A stretch of 64,000 bases of DNA from positions 1-64,000 of the forward strand of contig NZ_JAAQTO010000004.1 of assembly GCF_011742165.1 (NCBI RefSeq), in the 5' to 3' direction. Position 1 is the first letter of the stretch; each line of letters opens with the position of its first letter. A model generated the notes under the pieces. That model was not told the origin of the DNA. It searched no databases and worked only from the letters and a program-made list of their open reading frames with translations. The position numbers and the translations under genes were made by a program. Positions 10,249 through 18,692 of this stretch are shown here, piece after piece. The stretch comes from Billgrantia bachuensis. GTDB taxonomy: Bacteria > Pseudomonadota > Gammaproteobacteria > Pseudomonadales > Halomonadaceae.

Positions 10249-10944
10249 TCAATCCCAGTTATTGATCTCGACGCGACGGTTCTGAGCACGACCTGCGTCG
10301 GTCTCGTTGGTCGCAACCGGCTGCTCTTCGCCGTAGCCACGTGTGGTCATGCGATTCGTGTCGATTCCGCGAGAGACCAGGAAATCGCGAACGGAGTCGG
10401 CACGACGCTGGGACAGGTCCATGTTGTACTGGTTGGAACCGACGGAGTCGGTATGGCCTTCGATGCTAACCCGCATACGAGGATTCTCGCGCAGGGTCGA
10501 AGCCACCTGGTCCAGAGTCGGGTAGGCGCTCTCGCGAATTTCAGCTGAATCGAAGGCGAAAGTTACTTCGCTGTCCAGCACCACCGGCTCGAACTCGGGG
10601 GCCGGAGCGGGCGCGGGCTCGGGCTCCGGCATCGGCTCGGGCTCGGCTACGGGCTCCGGCGAACGATCGGCACACAGCAGGGCACCGATCGCGGAGCCAG
10701 CCACTGCACCGGTTGCGGCACCACTTTCCTCGTCGGATTCGCCGCTGGTGGCATAGCCGATGCTGCCGCCAATCAGACCACCCGCGATACCGCAGACCAG
10801 AGGTTGTTGATACCAGGCATTACCGGTCGACGCCGTTGCCGTACCACCCGCTCTATCGCCGCCCTTCTGGAAATCGGTGGCGCAGCCGGAGAGGCCGATC
10901 ACCAGCGCAGAACCCAACAGCAAGCCAGTCGTTGATTTTTTCAT
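10249..10944 (-). CDS. OmpA-family outer membrane lipoprotein with glycine zipper
   Basis: The 231-residue protein starts at the ATG at 10944 behind AAGGAG. A lipoprotein signal (KKSTTGLLLGSALVIGLSGC) ends at Cys-21. A glycine zipper region follows (GGLIGGSIGYATS..., about 52-85), then a Pro/Glu-rich spacer (PEPMPEPEPAPAPAPE), then a C-terminal OmpA domain (about 115-231). The OmpA domain has the peptidoglycan-binding signature RVSIEGHTDSVGSNQYN...LSQRRADSV. It most likely anchors the outer membrane to peptidoglycan. It is monocistronic. Confidence 0.9.
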   Translation of the reverse strand: MKKSTTGLLLGSALVIGLSGCATDFQKGGDRAGGTATASTGNAWYQQPLVCGIAGGLIGGSIGYATSGESDEESGAATGAVAGSAIGALLCADRSPEPVAEPEPMPEPEPAPAPAPEFEPVVLDSEVTFAFDSAEIRESAYPTLDQVASTLRENPRMRVSIEGHTDSVGSNQYNMDLSQRRADSVRDFLVSRGIDTNRMTTRGYGEEQPVATNETDAGRAQNRRVEINNWD

Positions 10945-11192
10945 TGCAAGACTCCTTCTTGATTTCATCTCGGGGCTACGTAAAGCGAACTACCCCGAAG
11001 GTCAGGACATTCATTGACCCAACGGCTTCAAGTGTAGGCCTTTCCCGCCCTTGCTCAAAGCGCCGTCACACTCCATTCGTTGACCATTGTGCCGAATATT
11101 GCCAGGAAAAACCCGGGAAATGGCCATTGATTAGCTTGGCGGAGTACGCTAGGCGCCGCCAACATACCTTGCCGTAAAGTATTTGTATAGCT

Positions 11193-11660
11193 TCAATGCA
11201 GGCTACCCGGCCAGCCGCGGCGAAACGCAAGGAGCTCTTCCGCTGCCGCCAGTACCGGCTGACGCCACTCCGCCTCGACCTCGAGACGCTCACGATCCTC
11301 ACGCATTCGCTCGCGCGGCGTCAGTTGCTTGCGTGCGGAATGAGTATGCAGATGCTGGGTGCGTGAGTAAACCTCGCCGAAGGCCTGGAAGCCGGGCCTC
11401 TCGATCAGACTGGGATCGAGGATGTCGAGCAACAGCTTGCAGCGCCAGGCGCCTTCCGTTATGTCCACCTGCTCCTGCAGCAGTGAGGAAGCGACGATTT
11501 CGAGGTTGGATAGACAGTTCTCGTGAGCGCGGCGAAGCTCTTCCTCACGAAAGGCCTCTCGGCGCTTCACCTCCTGCCACAGAGTAAAGGCATAAGCCGC
11601 CAAGCCAGCCACGATGGCCAGGCTCACGGCAAGCAGGATCAATGCCGTTGTCGTCGTCAT
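11193..11660 (-). CDS. DUF2489 family membrane-anchored protein
   Basis: The protein has 155 residues. One N-terminal transmembrane helix (residues 6-28) precedes a soluble, charged, mainly helical domain, including ENCLSNLEIVASSLLQEQVDITEGAWRC around residues 47-74. This pattern fits DUF2489, a gammaproteobacterial family of unknown function. It is a single gene, 162 bases downstream of the cyoE start side's terminator region, on the same strand as the oxidase cluster. Confidence 0.72.
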   Translation of the reverse strand: MTTTTALILLAVSLAIVAGLAAYAFTLWQEVKRREAFREEELRRAHENCLSNLEIVASSLLQEQVDITEGAWRCKLLLDILDPSLIERPGFQAFGEVYSRTQHLHTHSARKQLTPRERMREDRERLEVEAEWRQPVLAAAEELLAFRRGWPGSLH

Positions 11661-11758
11661 CGAATCTCCAGGCTGACGAATGATCCATCGAATTGTAACG
11701 CAAGCCAGGTCCTGATACAGGTCCAGTACGTTTCAGCCACAGCGGCAGTGACGCAACG

Positions 11759-11792
11759 GCAAGCGCCCGGCATATCCATACCGGGCGCTTGC
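11759..11792 (-). terminator. Hairpin after cyoE
   Basis: A perfect 12-bp stem (GCAAGCGCCCGG / CCGGGCGCTTGC) with a 10-base loop lies 30 bases after the cyoE stop. There is no clear T run. Its position and strength support a terminator for the heme/oxidase assembly operon. Confidence 0.65.
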
Positions 11793-11821
11793 AGAGCGGT
11801 GACTGATATCGCGCAGCGTCG

Positions 11822-12769
11822 CTACATCGCCCAGAGTCCCGCATAGTGATCCAGCAACAGCACACCGAACACACCCAGGATGTAGCGGATAGAAAACCAG
11901 AAGGCAGCCAAAGGGGCCTTGGAATCCGCGCCGCGCCAAACCTTCCAGTTCCAGTACATGAAGCGCAGATTCAGCGCCATCACGCCAAGCAGATAAACGG
12001 CGCCGCTCATGCCGATGACGAAAGGCAGCAGCGTCACGGCAACGGTCAACCAGCCATAAAGCCATACCTGCAGCCGCGTGAACGCCTCGCCATGGGTCAC
12101 CGGCAGCATCGGCACACCGGCGCGAGCGTACTCATCACGCTTGTGGATCGCCAGCGCCCAGAAGTGCGGCGGCGTCCAGGCGAACACGATCAGCACCAGC
12201 AACAGCGGCTCCGGCCCTAGCTGTCCGGTAACCGCCGTCCAGCCGAGCATGGGGGGCGCCGCCCCAGCCACGCCACCGATGACGATGTTCTGCGGTGTCG
12301 CGCGCTTGAGGAAAGCCGTATAGATGAGGGCGTAACCGATCAACGACGCCAGCGTCAGCCAAGCCGTCAGCGCGTTGATCTGCCACAGCAACAGGGCGAT
12401 GCCGGCAATGGAGAGCAGCGACGCCCAGCCCAGCGCCAGCACGGTGGGCATGCGCTGGCTTGCCAGGGGGCGCTGCGAGGTGCGCAGCATCATCGCATCG
12501 AGCCTGCGATCGACCACGTGATTGAAGGCAGCCGCTCCGCCGGCGGCCATACCGATACCGGCCAGGCCGAACACCACCGTGGCAAGCGACGGCAAACTCG
12601 GTGTCGCCAGTGCCATGCCCACCAGGGCGCACACCAGCATCACCACTACTACCCTGGGCTTGCATAGCGTGAGCAGGTCCTGCCAGGTCCAGGCGGCCGA
12701 TTCGTGCAGGCCCAGCTGCATCAACAGCGTGCCCTTGATCCCCTCACGCTTCGTCAGTGCGTTAGACAT
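11822..12769 (-). CDS. cyoE: Protoheme IX farnesyltransferase (heme O synthase)
   Basis: The 315-residue membrane protein belongs to the UbiA prenyltransferase superfamily and adds a farnesyl group to heme b to make heme O. The Asp-rich motif is around NHVVDRRLDAMMLRTSQRPL (about 84-103). The second conserved loop is at TPPHFWALAIHKRDEYARAGVPMLP (about 194-218). It has about eight or nine transmembrane helices. It overlaps the end of ctaA by 8 bases; the two enzymes act in sequence to give heme A for the aa3 oxidase. Confidence 0.95.
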   Translation of the reverse strand: MSNALTKREGIKGTLLMQLGLHESAAWTWQDLLTLCKPRVVVVMLVCALVGMALATPSLPSLATVVFGLAGIGMAAGGAAAFNHVVDRRLDAMMLRTSQRPLASQRMPTVLALGWASLLSIAGIALLLWQINALTAWLTLASLIGYALIYTAFLKRATPQNIVIGGVAGAAPPMLGWTAVTGQLGPEPLLLVLIVFAWTPPHFWALAIHKRDEYARAGVPMLPVTHGEAFTRLQVWLYGWLTVAVTLLPFVIGMSGAVYLLGVMALNLRFMYWNWKVWRGADSKAPLAAFWFSIRYILGVFGVLLLDHYAGLWAM

Positions 12770-13838
12770 GCACCCACTCCTTCTCCCTTCGTGTCGAATC
12801 CTCGACTTCCGTGACCGGCTCTCGCCAGTGCCATACGGCCAGTGCCAGCAGCAGCACGAGCGACAGAGCTCCGGCCGTGTGCAGCAGTGCCAGCCACAAG
12901 GGAAGCCACATCAGTACGTTGGCGATCCCCAACCCTAGCTGAACACCATAGGCGATGAGCAGCCCACCGAGCCAGGGGCGCATGCGCGCCTCTCTCCAGT
13001 AGCGCAACGTCAGCATGAGCAGCGCCAACCCCAGCAGCAGCGCACCGATGCGATGCCCCTGGTGGATGGCGGTGCGGGCATCGGCATGCAACTGGCCATG
13101 CAGATAATTTGGCCCCACCGTCTGCGTCAGGTGGAACCCCTCGCTCCAATCCATCGCGGGCCACCACTGTCCGTTACAGGTGGGAAAGCCCTGGCAAGCG
13201 ATACCGGCATAGTTGCTCGAGACCCAACCCCCCAGCGCCAGTTGCAGCACCAGCAACGCCACGGCCGCTATCCACAACGGAGTCAGCCGACGCTTCGCCG
13301 CGGCGGCTTGGGCACCCTTGGCAAAACGGCGCAGCCCCAGATGCAGCCACAGGAACAGCACCAGTACCGAGAGCCCTCCCAGCAGGTGCAGGGTCACGAC
13401 CTGCGGCCACAGTTTGAGCGTCACCGTGAAGGCACCGAAGGCGCCCTGCAGCAGGATCACGCCCAGCAGGGCCACGCTGGTCTTCCACGGATAGCCGGGG
13501 CTGTGACGCAACCTGACACCCAGCAGCAACAGGCCGATTACCAGCAGCCCGAGCGTCGATGCCAGATAGCGATGAATCATCTCGACCCAGGCCTTGAAAG
13601 CTTCCAGCGGGGCGTCGGGTGAGTGCAGCAAGGCACGTTCCACATCAGGCACCACCAGCTCACCGTAGCAACCGGGCCAGTCGGGGCACCCAAGGCCGGC
13701 ATCGACCAGACGCGTCCAGGCGCCGATCAGGACCACGACACTGGTGAAAACGACGCCCACCAGGCTTAGGCTCAACAATAGACGAAGCCGACGCACATGC
13801 GCCTGACCGTGAAGAGTTGGCATCGACACATCCTGCAT
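12762..13838 (-). CDS. ctaA: Heme A synthase (COX15/CtaA)
   Basis: The 358-residue integral membrane protein converts heme O to heme A. The eight-helix duplicated COX15 fold is visible, with heme-ligand histidines in EMIHRYLASTLG, VTLHLLGGLSVL, IHQGHRIGALLL and LLHTAGALSLV. The conserved extracytoplasmic cysteine pair is in the loops LGCPDWPGCYGE and GFPTCNGQWWP. The start is the ATG at 13838 or 13823; both have AGGA upstream. It lies directly ahead of cyoE. Confidence 0.93.
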   Translation of the reverse strand: MQDVSMPTLHGQAHVRRLRLLLSLSLVGVVFTSVVVLIGAWTRLVDAGLGCPDWPGCYGELVVPDVERALLHSPDAPLEAFKAWVEMIHRYLASTLGLLVIGLLLLGVRLRHSPGYPWKTSVALLGVILLQGAFGAFTVTLKLWPQVVTLHLLGGLSVLVLFLWLHLGLRRFAKGAQAAAAKRRLTPLWIAAVALLVLQLALGGWVSSNYAGIACQGFPTCNGQWWPAMDWSEGFHLTQTVGPNYLHGQLHADARTAIHQGHRIGALLLGLALLMLTLRYWREARMRPWLGGLLIAYGVQLGLGIANVLMWLPLWLALLHTAGALSLVLLLALAVWHWREPVTEVEDSTRREKEWVHV

Positions 13839-13918
13839 GAATGGCGTCCTGGATCTTGTCATGTCTCGAGTCGAACATGTCACATCGCTCGGCGAACCGG
13901 GAGGAGACGGCTTCAACG

Positions 13919-14494
13919 CTAGCTTCCTTCGAATTCCTCGGCCGCGCGCGGATCGGGATTGCGTTTCAGCAGACGAGTCAGGTCGTCCTTTACGTCGCGC
14001 TCCGCAACGCTATCATCGTAGCGCAACACCACCCGCCCCTGCGGGTCGAGCAGCCAGACAGCGCCCGCTGCCTGCCACTCGGGCATCTCCCTCCACTGGC
14101 TGACTTCCTCGCCGGGCAGGGCTTCGGCGCTGCCGCCTATGCGCAAGCGCGTGACGCGAGGAGCCTCGCGACCCAGCGCCCGATGCATACGCCACCAGCG
14201 GTCCGCCAGGGCCTCACAGTCACGGGTACAGTCGAAAGCCAGTACCCAGTCGCCGCCATCGAAAGACGCCTGGCGCTCGACCAACGGCCACTCCGGCAAC
14301 GATGGCACTGGGGGAGCCAGCTCTCCATGAGCGGTATGCTCTTCCGGGATGCCGACGCGCCAAGTCAGCATGATCCATGCCGTCAACATCGGCAGTGCGA
14401 AGACGGCGATCAGAGCCAACAGCTTCAAGCGCTGATGACGGACGTTCATGGCTTCCTGCACGGCACTTCCTCGTAATGCTTGCTCATCGTTCAT
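13919..14494 (-). CDS. Membrane-anchored protein of the oxidase assembly cluster
   Basis: The 191-residue protein has one N-terminal transmembrane helix (about residues 24-45) and a soluble domain outside. It overlaps the end of the SURF1 gene by 11 bases and sits before ctaA. Proteins in this position in Pseudomonas and Halomonas are annotated as cytochrome oxidase-associated and look like degenerate thioredoxin or SCO folds. The region VWLLDPQGRVVLRYDD near the C-terminus fits that idea. It has a Cys-x3-Cys pair (FDCTRDCEAL, near residue 90) that could handle copper or disulfides. The start may instead be the ATG at 14449, which has AGGA closer by. Confidence 0.75.
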   Translation of the reverse strand: MNDEQALRGSAVQEAMNVRHQRLKLLALIAVFALPMLTAWIMLTWRVGIPEEHTAHGELAPPVPSLPEWPLVERQASFDGGDWVLAFDCTRDCEALADRWWRMHRALGREAPRVTRLRIGGSAEALPGEEVSQWREMPEWQAAGAVWLLDPQGRVVLRYDDSVAERDVKDDLTRLLKRNPDPRAAEEFEGS

Positions 14495-15236
14495 CACCTT
14501 CATGAGGGGAGCCGCCCAGCGCATGGCGCCTATCTCCGGCCAGCCGGCGCCCCCCGATGATCATCACCGCCAAGGCCGCCAGTGCCAACCCCCACCATTG
14601 GACCGCATAGCCGACATGGCGACTGGGTGGCACCACGTTGGGCGTCCACCAGGGCTCAAGACGGCCAGGCCCCTGTTCGAGATGCAGCCAGCCATCATGC
14701 GCAAAGCCGCCCGGCAGATCCCAGGCGGAGAGCTCGATGCGCTGCAGGCGCCTCCCTTCCCGATTGGGTCCGTAGAGCGGCGGTGGATCGCCGGCGGCCT
14801 GCCAGCGCCCCCGCAGCGCAACCTCGCCCTCGGGCGTCGTGGTCTCGGGTGTCGCCCGGCTCGGCCCGGTCGGCAGGAAACCGCGCTGCACCAGCCACAG
14901 GCGTCCGTCCTCAGCGCGCAGCGGCGTCAGCACGGCTACCCCCAACTGCCCCTCGTGGGTGCGGTTATCGAGGAATAGTGTCTCCCCCGCCAGGTACTCA
15001 CCACGCAGGATCAGATGAGACCCGGCTGGCGGTATCTCCTTCGGGGCTTCCAACGTTGGTGCCGCATCCAGCCGGGCAAGATAACTGCGCTTGTCGTCGG
15101 CCCGCTCCCACTGCCATAGTCCAAGCAACAATCCCAATATCACCAGCAGCGACCAGAGCAGGTACCATATGCTCGACCGCCAGCCGGGCATGCGCTTGCC
15201 ACGCCTCGGTCCCTGACCTCCAACGGAGTCCCCCAT
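14484..15236 (-). CDS. SURF1 family cytochrome oxidase assembly protein
   Basis: The protein of about 250 residues has the SURF1 layout: an N-terminal transmembrane helix (WYLLWSLLVILGLLLGLWQWERADDKR), a periplasmic domain with GEYLAGETLFLDNRTHEGQLGVAVLTPL and a QRGFLP motif, and a C-terminal transmembrane helix. It helps insert heme A into subunit I. The ATG at 15236 overlaps the ATG of the divergent DUF2909 gene; a second in-frame ATG at 15191 is also possible. It heads the assembly operon SURF1, membrane protein, ctaA, cyoE. Confidence 0.9.
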   Translation of the reverse strand: MGDSVGGQGPRRGKRMPGWRSSIWYLLWSLLVILGLLLGLWQWERADDKRSYLARLDAAPTLEAPKEIPPAGSHLILRGEYLAGETLFLDNRTHEGQLGVAVLTPLRAEDGRLWLVQRGFLPTGPSRATPETTTPEGEVALRGRWQAAGDPPPLYGPNREGRRLQRIELSAWDLPGGFAHDGWLHLEQGPGRLEPWWTPNVVPPSRHVGYAVQWWGLALAALAVMIIGGRRLAGDRRHALGGSPHEGDER

Positions 15237-15432
15237 GTTTCTCAAGACCTTGATAGCCGTCGTGTTTCTGGCCATGTTGACCAGCCTGGCAGCCGGTGTC
15301 GGTTTCCTGTTGCGCGACGACAGCCAATCACGCCGGCTGCTGGTATCGCTGAAGATTCGCGTCACACTCGCTGCGCTGCTTCTCGCCCTGCTGTTCTACG
15401 GTTTCTTCTTCGGCAGCCTGGGCGAAGCATGA
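15235..15432 (+). CDS. DUF2909 family twin-transmembrane protein
   Basis: The 65-residue protein has two transmembrane helices (residues 3-25 and 42-60) around a short polar loop (LLRDDSQSRRLLVSLKIR). This is the DUF2909 pattern, a small protein of unknown function routinely found within aa3 oxidase clusters of Pseudomonas and Halomonas. It is the only plus-strand gene in the cluster. Its ATG shares two bases with the SURF1 ATG on the other strand, and its CGGAG ribosome site lies inside the SURF1 reading frame. Confidence 0.85.
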   Translation: MFLKTLIAVVFLAMLTSLAAGVGFLLRDDSQSRRLLVSLKIRVTLAALLLALLFYGFFFGSLGEA

Positions 15433-15444
15433 CCCCAGGCTGCC
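15412..15444. terminator. Hairpin between convergent DUF2909 and ctaE
   Basis: An 11-bp perfect stem (GGCAGCCTGGG / CCCAGGCTGCC) with an 11-base loop spans the DUF2909 stop codon and lies 37 bases from the ctaE stop. It could terminate either transcript. There is no T run. Confidence 0.5.
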
Positions 15445-15481
15445 ACGGGGGGCGCCTACCGAGCGAGGCAGGCGCTGGCGA

Positions 15482-16339
15482 TCAGAATACGTAAACGGTA
15501 ATGAACAGGCCTACCCAGACCACGTCGACGAAGTGCCAGTACCAACTGGCCGCCTCGAAGCCGAAGTGCTCTTCGGGTGTGAAATGGCGACGCACGATCC
15601 GCGCCAGCATTACGATCAGGATGATCGTACCGACGATGACGTGCAGCCCATGGAACCCGGTCAGGATGAAGAAGGTCGCGCCATAGACGCCGGCCTTCAA
15701 GGTGATGCCGTAGTGGGCATAGGCTTCGTAGTATTCGACGCCTTGAATGGCGATGAAGCACAGGCCCAGCAGCACGGTGCCGGCTAGCCAATTGCGGCAC
15801 ACCTTGCGGTGGCCTTCCTTGAGCGCCTCGTGCGCTACGGTCAGGGTAATGCTGGAAGAGATCAGGATCAGCGTGTTGACCAGCGGCAGCTGCCAGGGGC
15901 TGAAGACCTGGGCCGGGCCGGCAATGGAGGAGTCAGGCGGGCTGATCAGCGGCCAGTGCGCGGTGAACTCGGGCCAGAGCAGCGCCGTGGCGCCCTTGGT
16001 ACCTTCGCCACCCAGCCAGGGAATGGCAAAGAAGCGGATATAGAACAAGGCACCGAAGAAGGCGGCGAAGAACATGACCTCGGAAAAGATGAACCAGCCC
16101 ATTCCCCAACGGAAGGAGCGGTCCATCTGGGTGTCGTACAAGCCTTTTCGCGACTCGGCGATAACATCGCGGAACCATAGCGCCATCACCGCCAGGACAC
16201 CTGCCAGGCCAACCAGCATGACGATGCTGCCGCGGTCGTGAACCAGCATCATGCCAGCCCCGATCATCATCACCCCAAGGGCCAAAGAGCCCAGCGCGGG
16301 CCACTTGCTGGTTGCCGGGACATAGTAACTGCCACTCAT
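15482..16339 (-). CDS. ctaE: Cytochrome c oxidase subunit III
   Basis: The 285-residue protein has seven transmembrane helices and the family signature around VTVAHEALKEGHR and FFILTGFHGLHVIVG, ending in the WYWHFVDVVWVGLF motif. Subunit III stabilises the core oxidase in the inner membrane and supports proton uptake. Its ATG overlaps the ctaG stop by four bases (ATGA), so the two are translationally coupled. Confidence 0.96.
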   Translation of the reverse strand: MSGSYYVPATSKWPALGSLALGVMMIGAGMMLVHDRGSIVMLVGLAGVLAVMALWFRDVIAESRKGLYDTQMDRSFRWGMGWFIFSEVMFFAAFFGALFYIRFFAIPWLGGEGTKGATALLWPEFTAHWPLISPPDSSIAGPAQVFSPWQLPLVNTLILISSSITLTVAHEALKEGHRKVCRNWLAGTVLLGLCFIAIQGVEYYEAYAHYGITLKAGVYGATFFILTGFHGLHVIVGTIILIVMLARIVRRHFTPEEHFGFEAASWYWHFVDVVWVGLFITVYVF

Positions 16340-16929
16340 GCCTCTTCTCCTTGTATGGTCTGGACATCCGCCTGAAGCGGCTCATGCTTGCCCTCGATCG
16401 GATAGAGGGTATAGACCAGGGTGACGGTACCGACCTCCGGGGGCAGGTCGCGATCCAGCTGGAACACCAACGGCAGCTCCAGCCGCTCCCCCGCCTGCAA
16501 CTGCTGCTCCTCGAAACAGAAACAGCTTGCCTTGCGTACGTGACGCGTGGCCGTGGAAGGCGAGACGCTGGGAACTGCACGCCCCCAACTCACCGCATCG
16601 CTCTGATTGACGAAAGTGAAGTACACCTCGGAGGTCTGCCCCGGGTGCAGGCGAACCTGGCGGGTTTCCGCCTCCATTCGCCATGGCAGCCCCGCCCCGC
16701 TGCGAGTGATGAACTGCACGGTAACCGTGCGCGATTCATCGACATTCTCGTGAACGAGGGCCTGCGCCGTGGTATCGACCTTGCCGTTGATACCCGTCAC
16801 CTTGCAGAAGACGTCATACAGCGGCACCAGGGCGAAGGCGAAGGCGAACATGCCGGCCAATGCCGCCGCGCTGCGCCAGACCGTACGCTTGACCCCCGCC
16901 TGACGCTCATCCGTCTCGTTACGAACCAT
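16336..16929 (-). CDS. ctaG: Cytochrome c oxidase copper assembly protein Cox11
   Basis: The 197-residue protein has one N-terminal transmembrane helix (about 15-37) and a periplasmic immunoglobulin-like domain. It carries the copper motif CFCFEEQQL (about 140-148) and the juxtamembrane cysteine in VFCKVTGINGK. Cox11 delivers copper to the CuB site of subunit I. It lies between the subunit I and subunit III genes, the usual order. Confidence 0.95.
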   Translation of the reverse strand: MVRNETDERQAGVKRTVWRSAAALAGMFAFAFALVPLYDVFCKVTGINGKVDTTAQALVHENVDESRTVTVQFITRSGAGLPWRMEAETRQVRLHPGQTSEVYFTFVNQSDAVSWGRAVPSVSPSTATRHVRKASCFCFEEQQLQAGERLELPLVFQLDRDLPPEVGTVTLVYTLYPIEGKHEPLQADVQTIQGEEA

Positions 16930-16981
16930 GCGTCACTCCTGCTCACTTTCCGGCCATCGAGCCTCGGCCGGAAGCCTGCGC

Positions 16982-18619
16982 TCAATGCGCCGGGCGATGA
17001 AAGGTCGGTGGCGTCTCGAAGGTGTGCAGCGGCGCCGGGCTCGGCACGCTCCACTCGAGGTCATCCGTATGATCGCCCCAGGCCTGCGCCGGTGCTTTCT
17101 GGCCACCTCGCGCACAGAGCACGATCACCGCGACGAACAGCAGTTGGGAAAAGCCGAAGATGAACGACCCGACCGAGGACGCCAGGTTGAAGTCGGCGAA
17201 CTGCAGTGCATAGTCGGGAATCCGCCGCGGCATGCCGGCCAGCCCCGAGAAGTGCATCGGGAAGAAGGTCAGGTTGACGCCGATCACCGAAAGCCAGAAG
17301 TGCCACTGGGACAGGCGCAGGTGAGGATAGTGCCCGGTCCATTTGGGCAACCAGTAGTAAGCCCCCGCCAGGATGGCGAAGAGTGCCCCGGGTACCAGTA
17401 CGTAGTGGAAGTGCGCCACCACGAAGTAAGTGTCGTGATACTGGAAATCGGCCGGGGCGATAGCCAGCATCAGGCCCGAGAAGCCGCCGATGGTGAACTG
17501 CACCACGAAGGCCAGAGCGAACAGCATCGGCGGCTCGAAGCTGATCGAACCGCGGAACATGGTCGCCACCCAGTTGAAGACCTTCACCCCCGTAGGCACC
17601 GCGATCAGCATGGTGGCGTACATGAAGAACAACTGGCCGACCAGCGGCATCCCCACGGCGAACATATGGTGCCCCCACACCAGAAACGAGAGAATGGCGA
17701 TGGCGGCGGTGGCGTACACCATGGAGGCGTAGCCGAACAGTCGCTTGCGGGCGAAAGTCGGGATGATCGCCGAAACGATGCCGAACGCCGGCAGAATCAT
17801 GATGTAGACCTCGGGATGCCCGAAGAACCAGAACAGGTGCTGGAACAGTACCGGATCACCCCCCCCCGCGGCGTTGAAGAAGTTGGTGCCGAAATTGATG
17901 TCCATGAGCATCATCGTCACCACCCCGGCGAGCACCGGCATGACGGCGATCAGCAGGAAGGAGGTAATCAGCCAGGTCCACACGAACAGCGGCATGTCCA
18001 TCAAGCGCATGCCCGGTGCGCGCATGTTGAGAATGGTCGCGATGATGTTGATCGCGCCCAGGATCGAACTGATACCGGCGATATGCAGCGACAGGATGAA
18101 GAACGTCGTCGAAGGTGGCCCGTAAGTGGTCGACAGCGGCGCATAGAAGGTCCAGCCGAAGTTGGGGCCGCCACCAGGCATCAGCAGCGTGGAAAGCAGC
18201 AGACCGAAGGCCACCGGCAGCAGCCAGAAGCTGAAGTTGTTGAGGCGCGGCAACGCCATGTCGGGGGCGCCGATCTGCAGCGGTATCATCCAGTTGGCCA
18301 GGCCGGTGAACGCCGGCATGATCGCCCCGAATACCATGATCAGACCATGCATGGTGGTCATCTGGTTGAAGAATTCGGGCCTGACGAACTGCAACCCAGG
18401 CTGGAAGAGCTCGAGCCGAACCACCAGGGCAAAGATGCCGCCGATGAAGAACATGGTTAGCGAGAAGATCAGGTAAAGGGTCCCGATCTCCTTGTGATTG
18501 GTGGTCAGCAGCCAGCGCAGCATGCCCTTCGGCGGGGTCTCATGAGCATGTCCATGCCCGGCTTCCGCGGCGGTGCTGCTCTGCTCGAGAATCGCTTGAG
18601 GAGGTACCTTTGGGGCCAT
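16982..18619 (-). CDS. ctaD: Cytochrome c oxidase subunit I
   Basis: The 545-residue protein has twelve transmembrane helices and the complete heme-copper signature. FWFFGHPEVYIMILP (about 269-283) contains the CuB histidine and the cross-linked tyrosine. HHMF (about 320) gives the other two CuB histidines, and HFHYVLV supplies the heme a3/a ligands. It reduces oxygen to water and pumps protons in the inner membrane. The His-rich start (GHGHAHETPPKG) is common in this branch. It follows ctaC by 73 bases. Confidence 0.97.
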   Translation of the reverse strand: MAPKVPPQAILEQSSTAAEAGHGHAHETPPKGMLRWLLTTNHKEIGTLYLIFSLTMFFIGGIFALVVRLELFQPGLQFVRPEFFNQMTTMHGLIMVFGAIMPAFTGLANWMIPLQIGAPDMALPRLNNFSFWLLPVAFGLLLSTLLMPGGGPNFGWTFYAPLSTTYGPPSTTFFILSLHIAGISSILGAINIIATILNMRAPGMRLMDMPLFVWTWLITSFLLIAVMPVLAGVVTMMLMDINFGTNFFNAAGGGDPVLFQHLFWFFGHPEVYIMILPAFGIVSAIIPTFARKRLFGYASMVYATAAIAILSFLVWGHHMFAVGMPLVGQLFFMYATMLIAVPTGVKVFNWVATMFRGSISFEPPMLFALAFVVQFTIGGFSGLMLAIAPADFQYHDTYFVVAHFHYVLVPGALFAILAGAYYWLPKWTGHYPHLRLSQWHFWLSVIGVNLTFFPMHFSGLAGMPRRIPDYALQFADFNLASSVGSFIFGFSQLLFVAVIVLCARGGQKAPAQAWGDHTDDLEWSVPSPAPLHTFETPPTFHRPAH

Positions 18620-18692
18620 CGGAAAACTCCATAAACTATGTCTTGTTATCGCGCGTCAGGTCAGGGCACGGCGCGCACGCCGTGCCCGCCGC

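Noticed and set aside
16933-17115. Possible small oxidase assembly protein gene between ctaG and ctaD
   Set aside because: Small proteins occur there in some Pseudomonas, but this frame mostly overlaps the end of ctaD and is a basic string with no membrane helix. The true gap is only 52 bases.
16928-18460. 510-codon plus-strand frame antisense to ctaD
   Set aside because: It mirrors subunit I of the oxidase. The translation is full of His, Gln, Arg and Glu repeats typical of the complement of membrane-protein codons.
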